Program-made: the position numbers and the translations under genes
Shown: one piece after another, positions 1 through 5,612 of the stretch
Numbering within the stretch: the stretch's first letter is position 1
Layout: every line of letters begins with the position of its first letter
The notes under the pieces: generated by a model
Databases searched by the model: none
The model's input: only the letters and a program-made list of their open reading frames with translations
What the model was told of the DNA's origin: nothing
Source: Actinomycetota bacterium
GTDB lineage: Bacteria > Actinomycetota > Actinomycetes > Mycobacteriales > Mycobacteriaceae
DNA: 5,612 bases
Reading direction: 5' to 3'
NCBI GenBank assembly: GCA_005787665.1
Contig: SYAB01000057.1
Coordinates: forward strand, 1 to 5,612

Positions 1-699
1 AACGCCCCCGCGCCCGGCCCGGCGCCCGCCCCGGCGCCGGAGGCCGGTCGGGTGGAGAACTCCGCCGGCGGTTTCAGCTACGTGCTGCCCGCCGGCTGGG
101 AGGTTGCCGATGCGTCCCGTCTGAGCTATGGCCAGGCGTTGCTGCTCAAGCAGACCGGCCCGGCGGCACTCCCCGGCCAGAGCGCGGCTACGGCCAACGA
201 CACCAGCATTCTGCTGGGACGGCTGGACCTGAAGTTGTTCGCCGGCGCCGAGCAGGACAACGGCAAGGCCGCCGTCCGGCTGGCTTCGGACATGGGGGAG
301 TTCTTCATGCCCTTCCCCGGCACCCGCATCAATCAGCAGACCGCGCCCCTGCAGGCCGGTGACATGCCGGGCTCGTCATCCTCCTACGCGGTGAAGTTCA
401 CCGACACCGCCAAGCCGAACGGCCAGATCTGGGCGGGCGTCGTCGGAACCGCGAGCGCACAACGCAGCCAGCCCAGCGATCGGTGGTTCGTGGTGTGGCT
501 CGGGACCGCGAAGGATCCCGTCGACCCGGCCGCGGCGACCGCCCTGGCCCAGTCGATCCGGCCCTTCACCCCGCCGCCGCCCCCGGCCGCACCGGCACCG
601 GACCCCAACGCCCCGGCCGCGCTGCCCCCGCCGGGTGACCGGGTCGGCGTACCGATCCCGGTGGAGACCCCGGTACCGGGCATGACGCCCGGCACCTGA
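1..699 (+). CDS. apa: Apa / fibronectin attachment protein, C-terminal part (5' end outside window)
   Basis: This is the C-terminal 232 residues of the secreted, Ala/Pro-rich mycobacterial antigen Apa (MPT32, 45/47-kDa antigen, FAP family). The family is exported, O-mannosylated, and binds fibronectin and host lectins. Seen here: the frame is open from base 1, beginning with a Pro/Ala-rich stretch (residues 1-14). A globular core follows (about 20-186) with [46 protein letters not shown] and [11 protein letters not shown] Pro-rich tail (about 188-232) closes the protein. RWFV (residues 161-164, bases 481-492) is the minimal fibronectin-binding motif described for mycobacterial FAPs. The core matches M. 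tuberculosis Rv1860 closely from memory; that protein is about 325 residues, so the signal peptide and part of the N-terminal Pro-rich region lie upstream. The GTG at 52 is an internal Val, not the start. Family assignment is very secure; adhesin activity is inferred. Confidence 0.94.
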   Translation, partial: NAPAPGPAPAPAPEAGRVENSAGGFSYVLPAGWEVADASRLSYGQALLLKQTGPAALPGQSAATANDTSILLGRLDLKLFAGAEQDNGKAAVRLASDMGEFFMPFPGTRINQQTAPLQAGDMPGSSSSYAVKFTDTAKPNGQIWAGVVGTASAQRSQPSDRWFVVWLGTAKDPVDPAAATALAQSIRPFTPPPPPAAPAPDPNAPAALPPPGDRVGVPIPVETPVPGMTPGT

Positions 700-718
700 A
701 AGACGGCATCTCGCCGTC
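676..718 (+). terminator. Two tandem hairpins at the end of apa, probable terminator
   Basis: Two perfect 6-bp stems, each with a 5-nt loop, lie 9 bp apart. CCGGGC-ATGAC-GCCCGG (676-692) sits in the last codons of apa. GACGGC-ATCTC-GCCGTC (702-718) starts 2 bp after its stop codon. Neither is followed by a T-run, which is common for hairpin terminators proposed in mycobacteria. The second stem is the better terminator candidate because of its position after the stop codon. The first may be a by-product of Pro/Gly codons. Confidence 0.5.
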
Positions 719-737
719 GGATCGTGGCGCAATCGAC

Positions 738-767
738 CTGACAATCGTTACCGTCGCGCGCTATACC
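738..767 (+). promoter_or_regulatory. Possible SigA-type promoter for the small membrane protein gene
   Basis: CTGACA (738-743) and TATACC (762-767) are separated by 18 bp and resemble a housekeeping -35/-10 pair. The last base of the -10 is C where T is usually strongly conserved, so the match is imperfect. A start near A774 would give a leader of about 46 nt before the ATG at 820. An alternative TANNNT box, TACCGT (749-754), has no good -35. The position after a probable terminator and before a new gene supports a promoter in this region. Confidence 0.35.
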
Positions 768-776
768 GGAGGGACC

Positions 777-798
777 CGGTCGGTGGCCATGCCGACCG
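777..798. repeat. 7-bp inverted repeat in the leader of the small membrane protein gene
   Basis: CGGTCGG (777-783) and CCGACCG (792-798) form a perfect 7-bp inverted repeat around an 8-bp spacer that contains the palindrome TGGCCA. It lies 9 bp upstream of the Shine-Dalgarno sequence. If transcribed it would fold into a stable 5'-UTR hairpin; as DNA it could be an operator for a dimeric regulator. The sequence alone does not decide between these. Confidence 0.45.
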
Positions 799-807
799 AC
801 AACTACC

Positions 808-814
808 GGAGGAG
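808..814 (+). promoter_or_regulatory. Strong ribosome binding site
   Basis: GGAGGAG lies 5 nt before the ATG at 820. It is the best Shine-Dalgarno match in the window and fixes the start of the small membrane protein gene. Confidence 0.8.
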
Positions 815-819
815 ATCCG

Positions 820-1116
820 ATGGACGTCATCGCGGCAACTGAGTTCCTGGCTCGCTCGTCGACGCTGACCAGCGTCGGCTGGCTCAGCTATGTCGTCATC
901 GGCGGTTTGGCCGGATGGATCGCCGGAAAGATCGTCAAGGGCAGCGGATCCGGGCTGTTCACGAACATCCTCATCGGTGTCGTGGGCGCCTTGCTCGGCG
1001 GTTTCCTGTTGAGCTTTTTCGTCGACACCGGCGCGGGAGGCTGGTGGTTCACCCTGTTCACCGCCATCCTCGGCTCGGTGCTCCTGTTGTGGATCCTGGG
1101 CAAAGTCCGCCGCTGA
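820..1116 (+). CDS. GlsB/YeaQ/YmgE family small membrane protein (transglycosylase-associated family)
   Basis: A 98-residue integral membrane protein. About 18 polar residues precede three predicted hydrophobic helices (about 19-38, 47-68 and 75-94), and the protein ends in basic KVRR. The Gly-rich pattern GGLAGWIAGKIVKG (28-41), a short GSG turn and NILIGVVGALLGGFLL (49-64) are typical of the Transgly_assoc/YeaQ family. Members are often stress-associated in other bacteria, but their molecular role is poorly defined and the name 'transglycosylase-associated' is not evidence of enzyme activity. The size and position after apa match M. tuberculosis Rv1861 (about 101 residues). The start is fixed by GGAGGAG 5 nt upstream. 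The dehydrogenase gene starts 3 bp after the stop, suggesting a two-gene transcript. The leader carries a 7-bp inverted repeat that could be regulatory. Family assignment is secure; function is not known. Confidence 0.9.
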   Translation: MDVIAATEFLARSSTLTSVGWLSYVVIGGLAGWIAGKIVKGSGSGLFTNILIGVVGALLGGFLLSFFVDTGAGGWWFTLFTAILGSVLLLWILGKVRR

Positions 1117-1119
1117 GCC

Positions 1120-2133
1120 TTGACCGTCACCATGCGCGCCTGGCGGGTGCGCCGGCCCGGTCCGGCCCGCACGGGTCCCCTGGAGTTCGACGACCGCGCG
1201 AGGGTGCCCGACCCGGGCCCCGGTGAGGTGCTGGTGGCCGTCACGGCCTGCGGGGTCTGCCGTACCGACCTGCACGTCGCCGAAGGCGACCTCCCGGTGC
1301 ACCGACCCGGGGTGGTGCCCGGCCACGAGATCGTCGGCGAGGTGGTGGCCCTAGGACCGGGAGTCGGCGGCGTCGCGACCGGGGACCGGGTCGGGATCGC
1401 CTGGCTGCGATACACCTGCGGGGAATGCGTCTACTGCCGTCGCGGCGACGAGAACCTGTGCCCGCAGTCCCGCTATACCGGCTGGGACGCCGACGGCGGA
1501 TACGCCGACTTCGCCACCGTCCCGGCGGATTTCGCGCACCGGCTGCCCGGCGGTTACACCGATGCCGAGCTGGCGCCGCTGTTGTGCGCCGGGATCATCG
1601 GCTACCGCGCACTGAAGCGGGCGGACCTACCGCCCGGGGGTCGTCTCGGGTTGTACGGGTTCGGCGGAAGCGCACACATCACCGCGCAGGTGGCTCTCGC
1701 CCGGGGAGCCGAGGTGCATGTGATGACCCGGGGCGCGCGGGCCCGTGAGTTGGCCCGGGCGCTGGGTGCGGCATCGGCGCAGGGTGCAGCAGATCCGCCG
1801 CCGGTGAGGCTCGACGCGGCGATCCTGTTCGCCCCGGTCGGGGAGCTGGTGCTGCCGGCGTGTGAGGCACTGGACCGCGGCGGGACACTGGCGATCGCCG
1901 GAATCCACCTCAGCGACATCCCGCCGTTGAACTATCAGCGCCATCTTTTCCAGGAGCGCCAGATGCGTTCGGTGACGTCCAACACCCGGGCCGACGCCCG
2001 GGAGTTCCTGGACTTCGTCGGTCGGCACCGGATCGAGGTGACGACGCCCGAGTACCCGTTAGAACAGGCCGACCGGGCACTGACCGACCTCTCCGAAGGC
2101 AGGATCGGCGGTGCGGCCGTGTTGCTGACCTAA
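1120..2133 (+). CDS. adhA: Zinc-dependent alcohol dehydrogenase, AdhA-like (MDR superfamily)
   Basis: A cytosolic zinc-dependent NAD(P)-linked oxidoreductase of 337 residues that would interconvert alcohols and aldehydes; the substrate is unknown. The N-terminal GroES-like domain carries CGVCRTDLH, with catalytic zinc ligand Cys47, and PGHE (His69, Glu70); Cys156 is the likely third ligand. A structural zinc site has Cys100, Cys103, Cys106 and Cys114. The Rossmann fold begins at [10 protein letters not shown] (177-186), a variant glycine motif in which the last Gly is Ala. After the second strand the sequence is MTRGAR, without the acidic residue typical of NAD-preferring enzymes, so NADP(H) use is possible (inference). 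It closely resembles M. tuberculosis Rv1862 (AdhA). The start is uncertain: TTG at 1120 is 3 bp after the upstream stop, while ATG at 1132 would remove four residues. Neither has a clear Shine-Dalgarno sequence, so translational coupling is likely. The stop codon overlaps that of the convergent gene. Confidence 0.93.
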   Translation: MTVTMRAWRVRRPGPARTGPLEFDDRARVPDPGPGEVLVAVTACGVCRTDLHVAEGDLPVHRPGVVPGHEIVGEVVALGPGVGGVATGDRVGIAWLRYTCGECVYCRRGDENLCPQSRYTGWDADGGYADFATVPADFAHRLPGGYTDAELAPLLCAGIIGYRALKRADLPPGGRLGLYGFGGSAHITAQVALARGAEVHVMTRGARARELARALGAASAQGAADPPPVRLDAAILFAPVGELVLPACEALDRGGTLAIAGIHLSDIPPLNYQRHLFQERQMRSVTSNTRADAREFLDFVGRHRIEVTTPEYPLEQADRALTDLSEGRIGGAAVLLT

Positions 2134-2894
2134 CCGGACAGGTGCCAGACCATCGCCGCGGCCAGCGCGCCGATCCCGTTGAGTGACCAGTGCAACGCGA
2201 TGGGGGCGATGAGGCTTCCGCTGCGCCGGCGCAGCCAGGTGAAGACGTAACCCGCCGCGGCGGTGGCCAGCACCGCCCCGACGATGCCGGCCAGCATGCC
2301 GAACACCCCGCCGCCCAGGATTCGGGTGAACCCGACGTTGCTGCTCGTCAGCCCCAACGAGCTGGCGATATGCCACAGCCCGAACAACAGCGATCCGGCG
2401 GCGGTGACCCCGCGCCATCCCCACGCCCGGTCCATCGCGCCGTGCAGCACCCCACGGAACGCCAGTTCCTCGGGGATCACGGTCTGTAGCGGGATGATGA
2501 TCATCGACGCCAGCACCGCCCCGGAGATGGTGGCGTAGCGGTCGTTGAGGAACATCGGGCGGGTCCACGGGAGCAACGCGCCAACCGCGACGACGGTCAG
2601 CACCAGCGCCACCGCGGCCAGCGCATAGCGTGCGCCGGAGCGCCAGTGCTCGCGGCCCAGGCCCAGTTCGGACCAGCCCAGCCCCCGAGCACGTACCAGG
2701 CCCAGCAGGCCCAGGGCCGCCGCCGGAACCATGACCACACTCGCCCACGGGGCGGTGAAGTGCGCGACCAGGTTGGTGATGGCCAGCACCACGATCACCA
2801 CACCGATGTCGACGTAGACCCGCAGGTGCTGTAGCGCCGACAATTGCGCCAGGACCGGATGGGGGTGCGCGACATCCGCGCTCGTGACAGACAT
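2130..2894 (-). CDS. CPBP family intramembrane metalloprotease-like protein
   Basis: A 254-residue polytopic membrane protein of the CPBP (CAAX protease/bacteriocin-processing, Abi) family. All three family motifs are present: EELAFR (Glu142, Glu143, Arg147), FGLWH (Phe171, His175) and HWSLN (His235, Asn239). These conserved Glu and His residues are the proposed metal-binding and catalytic set. Hydrophobic segments lie at about 27-46, 50-67, 90-109, 122-140, 162-180, 192-216 and 228-249. An LGLGREHW stretch (77-84) precedes the core. Family members include prenyl-CAAX proteases and bacteriocin self-immunity proteins; the substrate here is unknown. Length and position match M. tuberculosis Rv1863c (about 256 residues). 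I chose ATG at 2894 because the open frame upstream of it (to 3044) is Arg/Pro-rich, not membrane-like, and would overlap the divergent gene. No Shine-Dalgarno sequence is seen, but a -10 box lies 8 nt before the ATG, so the mRNA may be leaderless. Confidence 0.9.
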   Translation of the reverse strand: MSVTSADVAHPHPVLAQLSALQHLRVYVDIGVVIVVLAITNLVAHFTAPWASVVMVPAAALGLLGLVRARGLGWSELGLGREHWRSGARYALAAVALVLTVVAVGALLPWTRPMFLNDRYATISGAVLASMIIIPLQTVIPEELAFRGVLHGAMDRAWGWRGVTAAGSLLFGLWHIASSLGLTSSNVGFTRILGGGVFGMLAGIVGAVLATAAAGYVFTWLRRRSGSLIAPIALHWSLNGIGALAAAMVWHLSG

Positions 2895-2902
2895 TTGATT
2901 CC

Positions 2903-2908
2903 AGTGTA
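2903..2908 (-). promoter_or_regulatory. Candidate -10 box for a leaderless CPBP transcript
   Basis: On the minus strand TACACT (a TANNNT box) ends 8 nt before the ATG at 2894, placing the transcription start at or next to the start codon. Leaderless mRNAs are common in mycobacteria, and the lack of any Shine-Dalgarno sequence fits. No convincing -35 is visible 17-18 bp upstream. Confidence 0.45.
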
Positions 2909-2959
2909 CGCGGGCGGTCGATCCCGGATTAGCACAGGTGTTCGGTGCCGATCCCCACG

Positions 2960-2965
2960 TAAGCT
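2960..2965 (+). promoter_or_regulatory. Candidate -10 box for the CoA-transferase operon
   Basis: TAAGCT fits the mycobacterial TANNNT -10 pattern and would start transcription near 2972, about 20 nt before the GTG start. No clear -35 hexamer is seen. Support is mostly positional: it lies in the 98-bp region between two divergent genes. Confidence 0.3.
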
Positions 2966-2979
2966 CTGCGCCGGACGAC

Positions 2980-2987
2980 GGGAGAGG
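2980..2987 (+). promoter_or_regulatory. Ribosome binding site for the CoA-transferase
   Basis: The purine-rich GGGAGAGG ends 5 nt before the GTG at 2993 and supports that start codon. No alternative in-frame ATG lies near it. Confidence 0.6.
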
Positions 2988-2992
2988 CGGAC

Positions 2993-5389
2993 GTGATCGA
3001 CGACGAGCGCGCCAACGGGCCCACGACAGAACCCCTGTTGGCATCGCTGCGCGTCCTCGACCTGTGCGACGGCGAACCGGAGGGGATCACCCGACTGCTC
3101 GCCGACCTCGGCGCCGACGTCCTGAAGATTGAGCCCCCGGGCGGGAACGCCGCGCGTACCGCGCCGCCGACGCTCGGCGGCGTGAGCATTCCCTTCGCCC
3201 TGAACAACGCCAACAAACGGTCTGCCGTCCTCGACCCGGCCGACGACAGCGACCGCCGCCGGTTCCTCGCGTTGGCCGCCGAGGCCGACATCGTCGTCGA
3301 CAACGGGCATTCCGGACGCGCCGCGGGGTTCGGCGCCGGTTGCGAGGAACTCGCCGACCGGTTCTCCCATCTGGTCACGATGACGGTCACCGATTTCGGC
3401 GTCCGTGGCCCGCGCTCGGACTGGCGCGCCACCGACCCGGTGCTCTATGCCATGTCCACCGCGCTGTCCCGATCCGGACCCACGACCGGCACGCCGGTGC
3501 TACCGCCGGACGGGATCGCCTCGGCCACCGCGGCGGTCCAGGGTACGTGGGCGCTCCTGGTCGCCTATGCCAACCGGTTGCGTTGCGGCGTCGGGGATTT
3601 CATCGACTTCGCCCGCTTCGATGCGGTCGTGCTGGCACTCGACCCGCCCTTCGGCACCCAGGGTCAGGCCGCGACCGCGCGGGCCAAGGGCGGACGGTGG
3701 CGCGGCCGGCCGAAAAACCAGGATCTCTACCCGATCTTCGGCTGCCGGGACGGCTATGTGCGCATCTGCGTGCTCTCGCCGCGGCAGTGGCACGGCATGC
3801 GAGCCTGGTTGGGCGAGCCGGCCGGCTTCGCCGATCCGCGATTCGACACGATCGCCGCCCGGGTGCAGGCCTTCGATGAACTCGGCGGGCTCATCGCCGC
3901 GTTGTTCGCCGACCGGACCATGGACCAGCTCGTTACCGAAGGCCAGGCACACGGCGTCCCGATCGCGGCCGTCCTGACGCCCGCCGACGCGCTGCAGTCC
4001 GGGCACCTGGCCGACGTCGGAGCGCTCACCGAGACGCAGCTCGCGCCCGGCGTCACCGCCCGGGTGCCGGCCGGTTACTGGGTGGTCGACGGCGAGCACG
4101 CCGGATACCGCCGTCCGGCGCCGGCCGCGGGAAGTGGCGAGCCTCGGTGGCTACAGCCGCGCTACGACCCGGGCGAGGCCTCCGGCGTCGTCGGCGGACG
4201 CCCGCTGGAGGGTGTCCGGGTGCTCGATCTGGGCATCATCGTCGCCGGCGGCGAGCTGAGCCGACTGTTCGGCGACCTCGGCGCCGAGATCATCAAGGTG
4301 GAGAGCACCTCCTACCCCGACGGACTGCGCCAGAAGCGTGAGGGCCAGCAGATCAGTGAGTCCTTCGCCCGCGCGCATCGCAACAATCTGGGATTGGGCC
4401 TGGAATTGCGTGCGCCCGGCGGTGCGGCATTGTTCGAGAAGCTGGTGGCCGCCTCGGATGTCGTCTTCGCCAACTTCAAGCCGGGAACCCTTGCTGCGCT
4501 TGGCTTTCCGTATGACCGAATGAAGAAGATCAGACCCACGCTGGTGCTCGCCGAGAGTAGCGCGTTCGGGGACACCGGGCCGTGGAGTGGCCGTATGGGA
4601 TACGGGCCACTGGTCCGGGCCACCACCGGGGTGACCAGACTATGGACCTCCGAGGAGGATCCGGCCGAGGGCTCCCGGCACCCGTTCTACGACGCGACGA
4701 CCATCTTCCCCGACCACGTGGTCGGACGGATCAGTGCGATCGGCGCCCTGGCCGGACTGATCCGGCGGCACCGCACCGGGTTGGGCGCACGGCTGCATGT
4801 CTCCCAGGCCGAGGCGGTCATCAACCAGCTGGCAACCCGTTATGTGCTGCTGGCCGCGCAGGCCCAGCGGGCCGACGTGCGACGCAACGACCCCACCGTC
4901 CTCGTGCTCGCCTGCTCCGGCGAGGACGAGTGGTGCGTCGTCTCGCTGGCCGGAGACGCCGACGCCGGGGCCGCCCGGCAGGCGATCGGGGCCGACGCCG
5001 CCGCCGACCCGGTCACCGCCCTGGCGCACTGGGCTCGCACCCAGCCCCCCGTGGAGGTCGCGGCGCGGCTGCAGGCCGCCGGAATCGCCGCCGGCCCGAT
5101 GAACCGGGCCGAGGAGGTCCTCGCCGATCCCCAACTGCAGTTCCGCCACGTCCTGACCGAGATGGCCCACCCCTGCTTCGAGGTGACCCTGCCCAGCGAG
5201 GCGGGTCCCGCGCCCTACCGCAACATCCCCCCCGCCCCGCAACGGCCGGCGCCCCGACCCGGGGCGGACACCCGGCTCATCTGCCGCGAGGTGCTCGGGA
5301 TGGACGAGCAGGACATCGACCGCCTGATGACCGATGGCGTGTTGTTCAGCACCGCCGAGAAGACCGACCGACCGGGAGCGCCGCTATGA
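2993..5389 (+). CDS. Tandem two-domain class III CoA-transferase (CaiB/BaiF family)
   Basis: A 798-residue cytosolic protein of two fused CaiB/BaiF units. Single-domain members of about 400 residues move CoA between carboxylic acids through an Asp acyl-anhydride and intertwine as dimers. Unit 1 (about 14-380) opens with LASLRVLDL, then RLLADLGADVLKIE, an NKRSAVLD strand and DFGVRGP (134-140). Unit 2 (about 400-785) repeats this with LEGVRVLDLG, RLFGDLGAEIIKVE, FKPGTLAALG and AFGDTGP (524-530). The presumed catalytic Asp is present in both: Asp173 (PPDGIAS) and Asp574 (FPDHVVG). It was placed by eye from its spacing after the VLDL motif (about 152 and 163 residues). Unit 2 ends with the family's usual tail (GIAAGPMNRAEEVLADPQLQ, then RPAPRPGADT). 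Length and layout fit M. tuberculosis Rv1866 (about 778 residues). The start is GTG with GGGAGAGG 5 nt upstream. The stop overlaps the next start (ATGA), so the aldehyde dehydrogenase is very likely co-translated. The acid substrate and CoA donor are unknown. Confidence 0.92.
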   Translation: MIDDERANGPTTEPLLASLRVLDLCDGEPEGITRLLADLGADVLKIEPPGGNAARTAPPTLGGVSIPFALNNANKRSAVLDPADDSDRRRFLALAAEADIVVDNGHSGRAAGFGAGCEELADRFSHLVTMTVTDFGVRGPRSDWRATDPVLYAMSTALSRSGPTTGTPVLPPDGIASATAAVQGTWALLVAYANRLRCGVGDFIDFARFDAVVLALDPPFGTQGQAATARAKGGRWRGRPKNQDLYPIFGCRDGYVRICVLSPRQWHGMRAWLGEPAGFADPRFDTIAARVQAFDELGGLIAALFADRTMDQLVTEGQAHGVPIAAVLTPADALQSGHLADVGALTETQLAPGVTARVPAGYWVVDGEHAGYRRPAPAAGSGEPRWLQPRYDPGEASGVVGGRPLEGVRVLDLGIIVAGGELSRLFGDLGAEIIKVESTSYPDGLRQKREGQQISESFARAHRNNLGLGLELRAPGGAALFEKLVAASDVVFANFKPGTLAALGFPYDRMKKIRPTLVLAESSAFGDTGPWSGRMGYGPLVRATTGVTRLWTSEEDPAEGSRHPFYDATTIFPDHVVGRISAIGALAGLIRRHRTGLGARLHVSQAEAVINQLATRYVLLAAQAQRADVRRNDPTVLVLACSGEDEWCVVSLAGDADAGAARQAIGADAAADPVTALAHWARTQPPVEVAARLQAAGIAAGPMNRAEEVLADPQLQFRHVLTEMAHPCFEVTLPSEAGPAPYRNIPPAPQRPAPRPGADTRLICREVLGMDEQDIDRLMTDGVLFSTAEKTDRPGAPL
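5374..5378 (+). promoter_or_regulatory. Ribosome binding site for the aldehyde dehydrogenase
   Basis: GGGAG, inside the last codons of the CoA-transferase, lies 7 nt before the ATG at 5386. It supports this start and coupled translation. Confidence 0.6.
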
Positions 5390-5612
5390 CCCTCAAGACC
5401 CCGCCCCAGCTGTTCATCGACGGCGAGTTGCGCCCCGCCGACAAGGCCGAACCCGTTCTGGAGGCCGCGACCGGGGAGCCGCTCGGCGACGGCGGCAGCG
5501 CCACCGAGGCCGATATCGACGCCGCGGTCGCCGCGGCGCGAGCGGCGCTGCCTGGCTGGTCCGGCACCTCCCCGGACCACCGGGCGGGAGTGCTGCGGGC
5601 GTTCGCGGCGGC
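5386..5612 (+). CDS. NAD(P)-dependent aldehyde dehydrogenase, N-terminal part (3' end outside window)
   Basis: Only the first 75 residues are in the window. They show the N-terminal pattern of the aldehyde dehydrogenase superfamily: QLFIDGELRPA (8-18), then EAATGEPLGDGGSATEADID (26-45), the helix AAVAAARAALPGWSGTSPDHR (46-66) and GVLRAFAA at the edge. Full members are about 480-500 residues and oxidise aldehydes to acids (or to acyl-CoA in some subfamilies) with NAD(P). The catalytic Cys and Glu and the coenzyme-binding motif lie beyond the window, so subfamily and substrate cannot be told. The start codon overlaps the CoA-transferase stop as ATGA. In M. tuberculosis the gene after Rv1866 is, as I recall, not an aldehyde dehydrogenase, so the locus composition differs here. 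Confidence 0.88.
   Translation, partial: MTLKTPPQLFIDGELRPADKAEPVLEAATGEPLGDGGSATEADIDAAVAAARAALPGWSGTSPDHRAGVLRAFAA

Noticed and set aside
52..54. GTG at 52 as the start of the first gene
   Set aside because: The frame is open upstream to base 1 and encodes Pro/Ala-rich sequence typical of Apa; the GTG is an internal Val with no ribosome binding site.
748..1326. 192-codon minus-strand open frame opposite the small membrane protein and adhA
   Set aside because: Low-complexity Gly/Asp/Gln/Arg-rich product with no recognisable domain; it is a GC-rich shadow of two well-supported genes.
2128..2143. ACCT...AGGT inverted repeat as a bidirectional terminator
   Set aside because: Only 4 bp of pairing with an 8-nt loop; too weak to support.
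2059..2748. 229-codon minus-strand frame opposite adhA and overlapping the CPBP gene
   Set aside because: It is an out-of-frame version of the CPBP region, Gly/Arg-rich, and lacks the CPBP motifs that the chosen frame has.
2895..3044. Upstream extension of the CPBP protein to an ATG at 3044 (minus strand)
   Set aside because: The extra 50 residues are Arg/Pro/Ser-rich and not membrane-like, would overlap the divergent CoA-transferase start, and exceed the length of the M. tuberculosis counterpart.
3340..3977. Overlapping plus-strand frames within CoA-transferase unit 1
   Set aside because: Arg/Pro/Ser-rich translations of alternative frames; they compete with a frame that shows clear family motifs.
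3500..4099. 199-codon minus-strand open frame inside the CoA-transferase gene
   Set aside because: Composition is typical of an antisense shadow in high-GC DNA, with no motif or ribosome binding site.
4640..5242. 200-codon minus-strand open frame inside the CoA-transferase gene
   Set aside because: Gly/Val/Asp-rich shadow product without domain features; the plus strand here carries the conserved CaiB/BaiF C-terminal region.

Overview
The window reads as ordinary chromosomal DNA from a high-GC actinobacterium, almost certainly a mycobacterium (Mycobacterium or Mycolicibacterium). The strongest clue is the first gene, the C-terminal part of the mycobacteria-specific Ala/Pro-rich secreted antigen Apa (fibronectin attachment protein). 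The gene order that follows matches, from memory, the M. tuberculosis segment Rv1860 (apa), Rv1861, Rv1862 (adhA), Rv1863c and Rv1866. Counterparts of Rv1864c and Rv1865c are missing here, and a gene for an aldehyde dehydrogenase follows the Rv1866-like gene. No mobile element, CRISPR array, tRNA or rRNA is visible.

Left part (1-2133, plus strand): the 3' end of apa, closed by two short hairpins; a 120-bp intergenic region with a possible promoter and a 7-bp inverted repeat; a small three-helix membrane protein of the GlsB/YeaQ/YmgE family; and, 3 bp later, a zinc-dependent alcohol dehydrogenase that is probably translated from the same mRNA.

Middle (2130-2894, minus strand): a CPBP-family intramembrane protease-like protein, convergent with the dehydrogenase. 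The two stop codons overlap in one 4-bp sequence. Its start looks leaderless, with a TANNNT -10 box 8 nt before the ATG.

Right part (2993-5612, plus strand): a divergent 98-bp intergenic region leads to a 798-residue protein made of two complete class III CoA-transferase (CaiB/BaiF) domains in tandem. Its stop overlaps the start of an aldehyde dehydrogenase (ATGA) that runs off the window. The alcohol dehydrogenase, aldehyde dehydrogenase and CoA-transferase could form a route from alcohol to aldehyde to acid to acyl-CoA, but this is inferred from family membership and proximity only; no substrate can be named.

I found no convincing undescribed system. The points most worth a second look are the double-domain CoA-transferase coupled to an aldehyde dehydrogenase, the structured leader (with a possible tiny upstream ORF) before the small membrane protein, and the paired repeat in the divergent promoter region.
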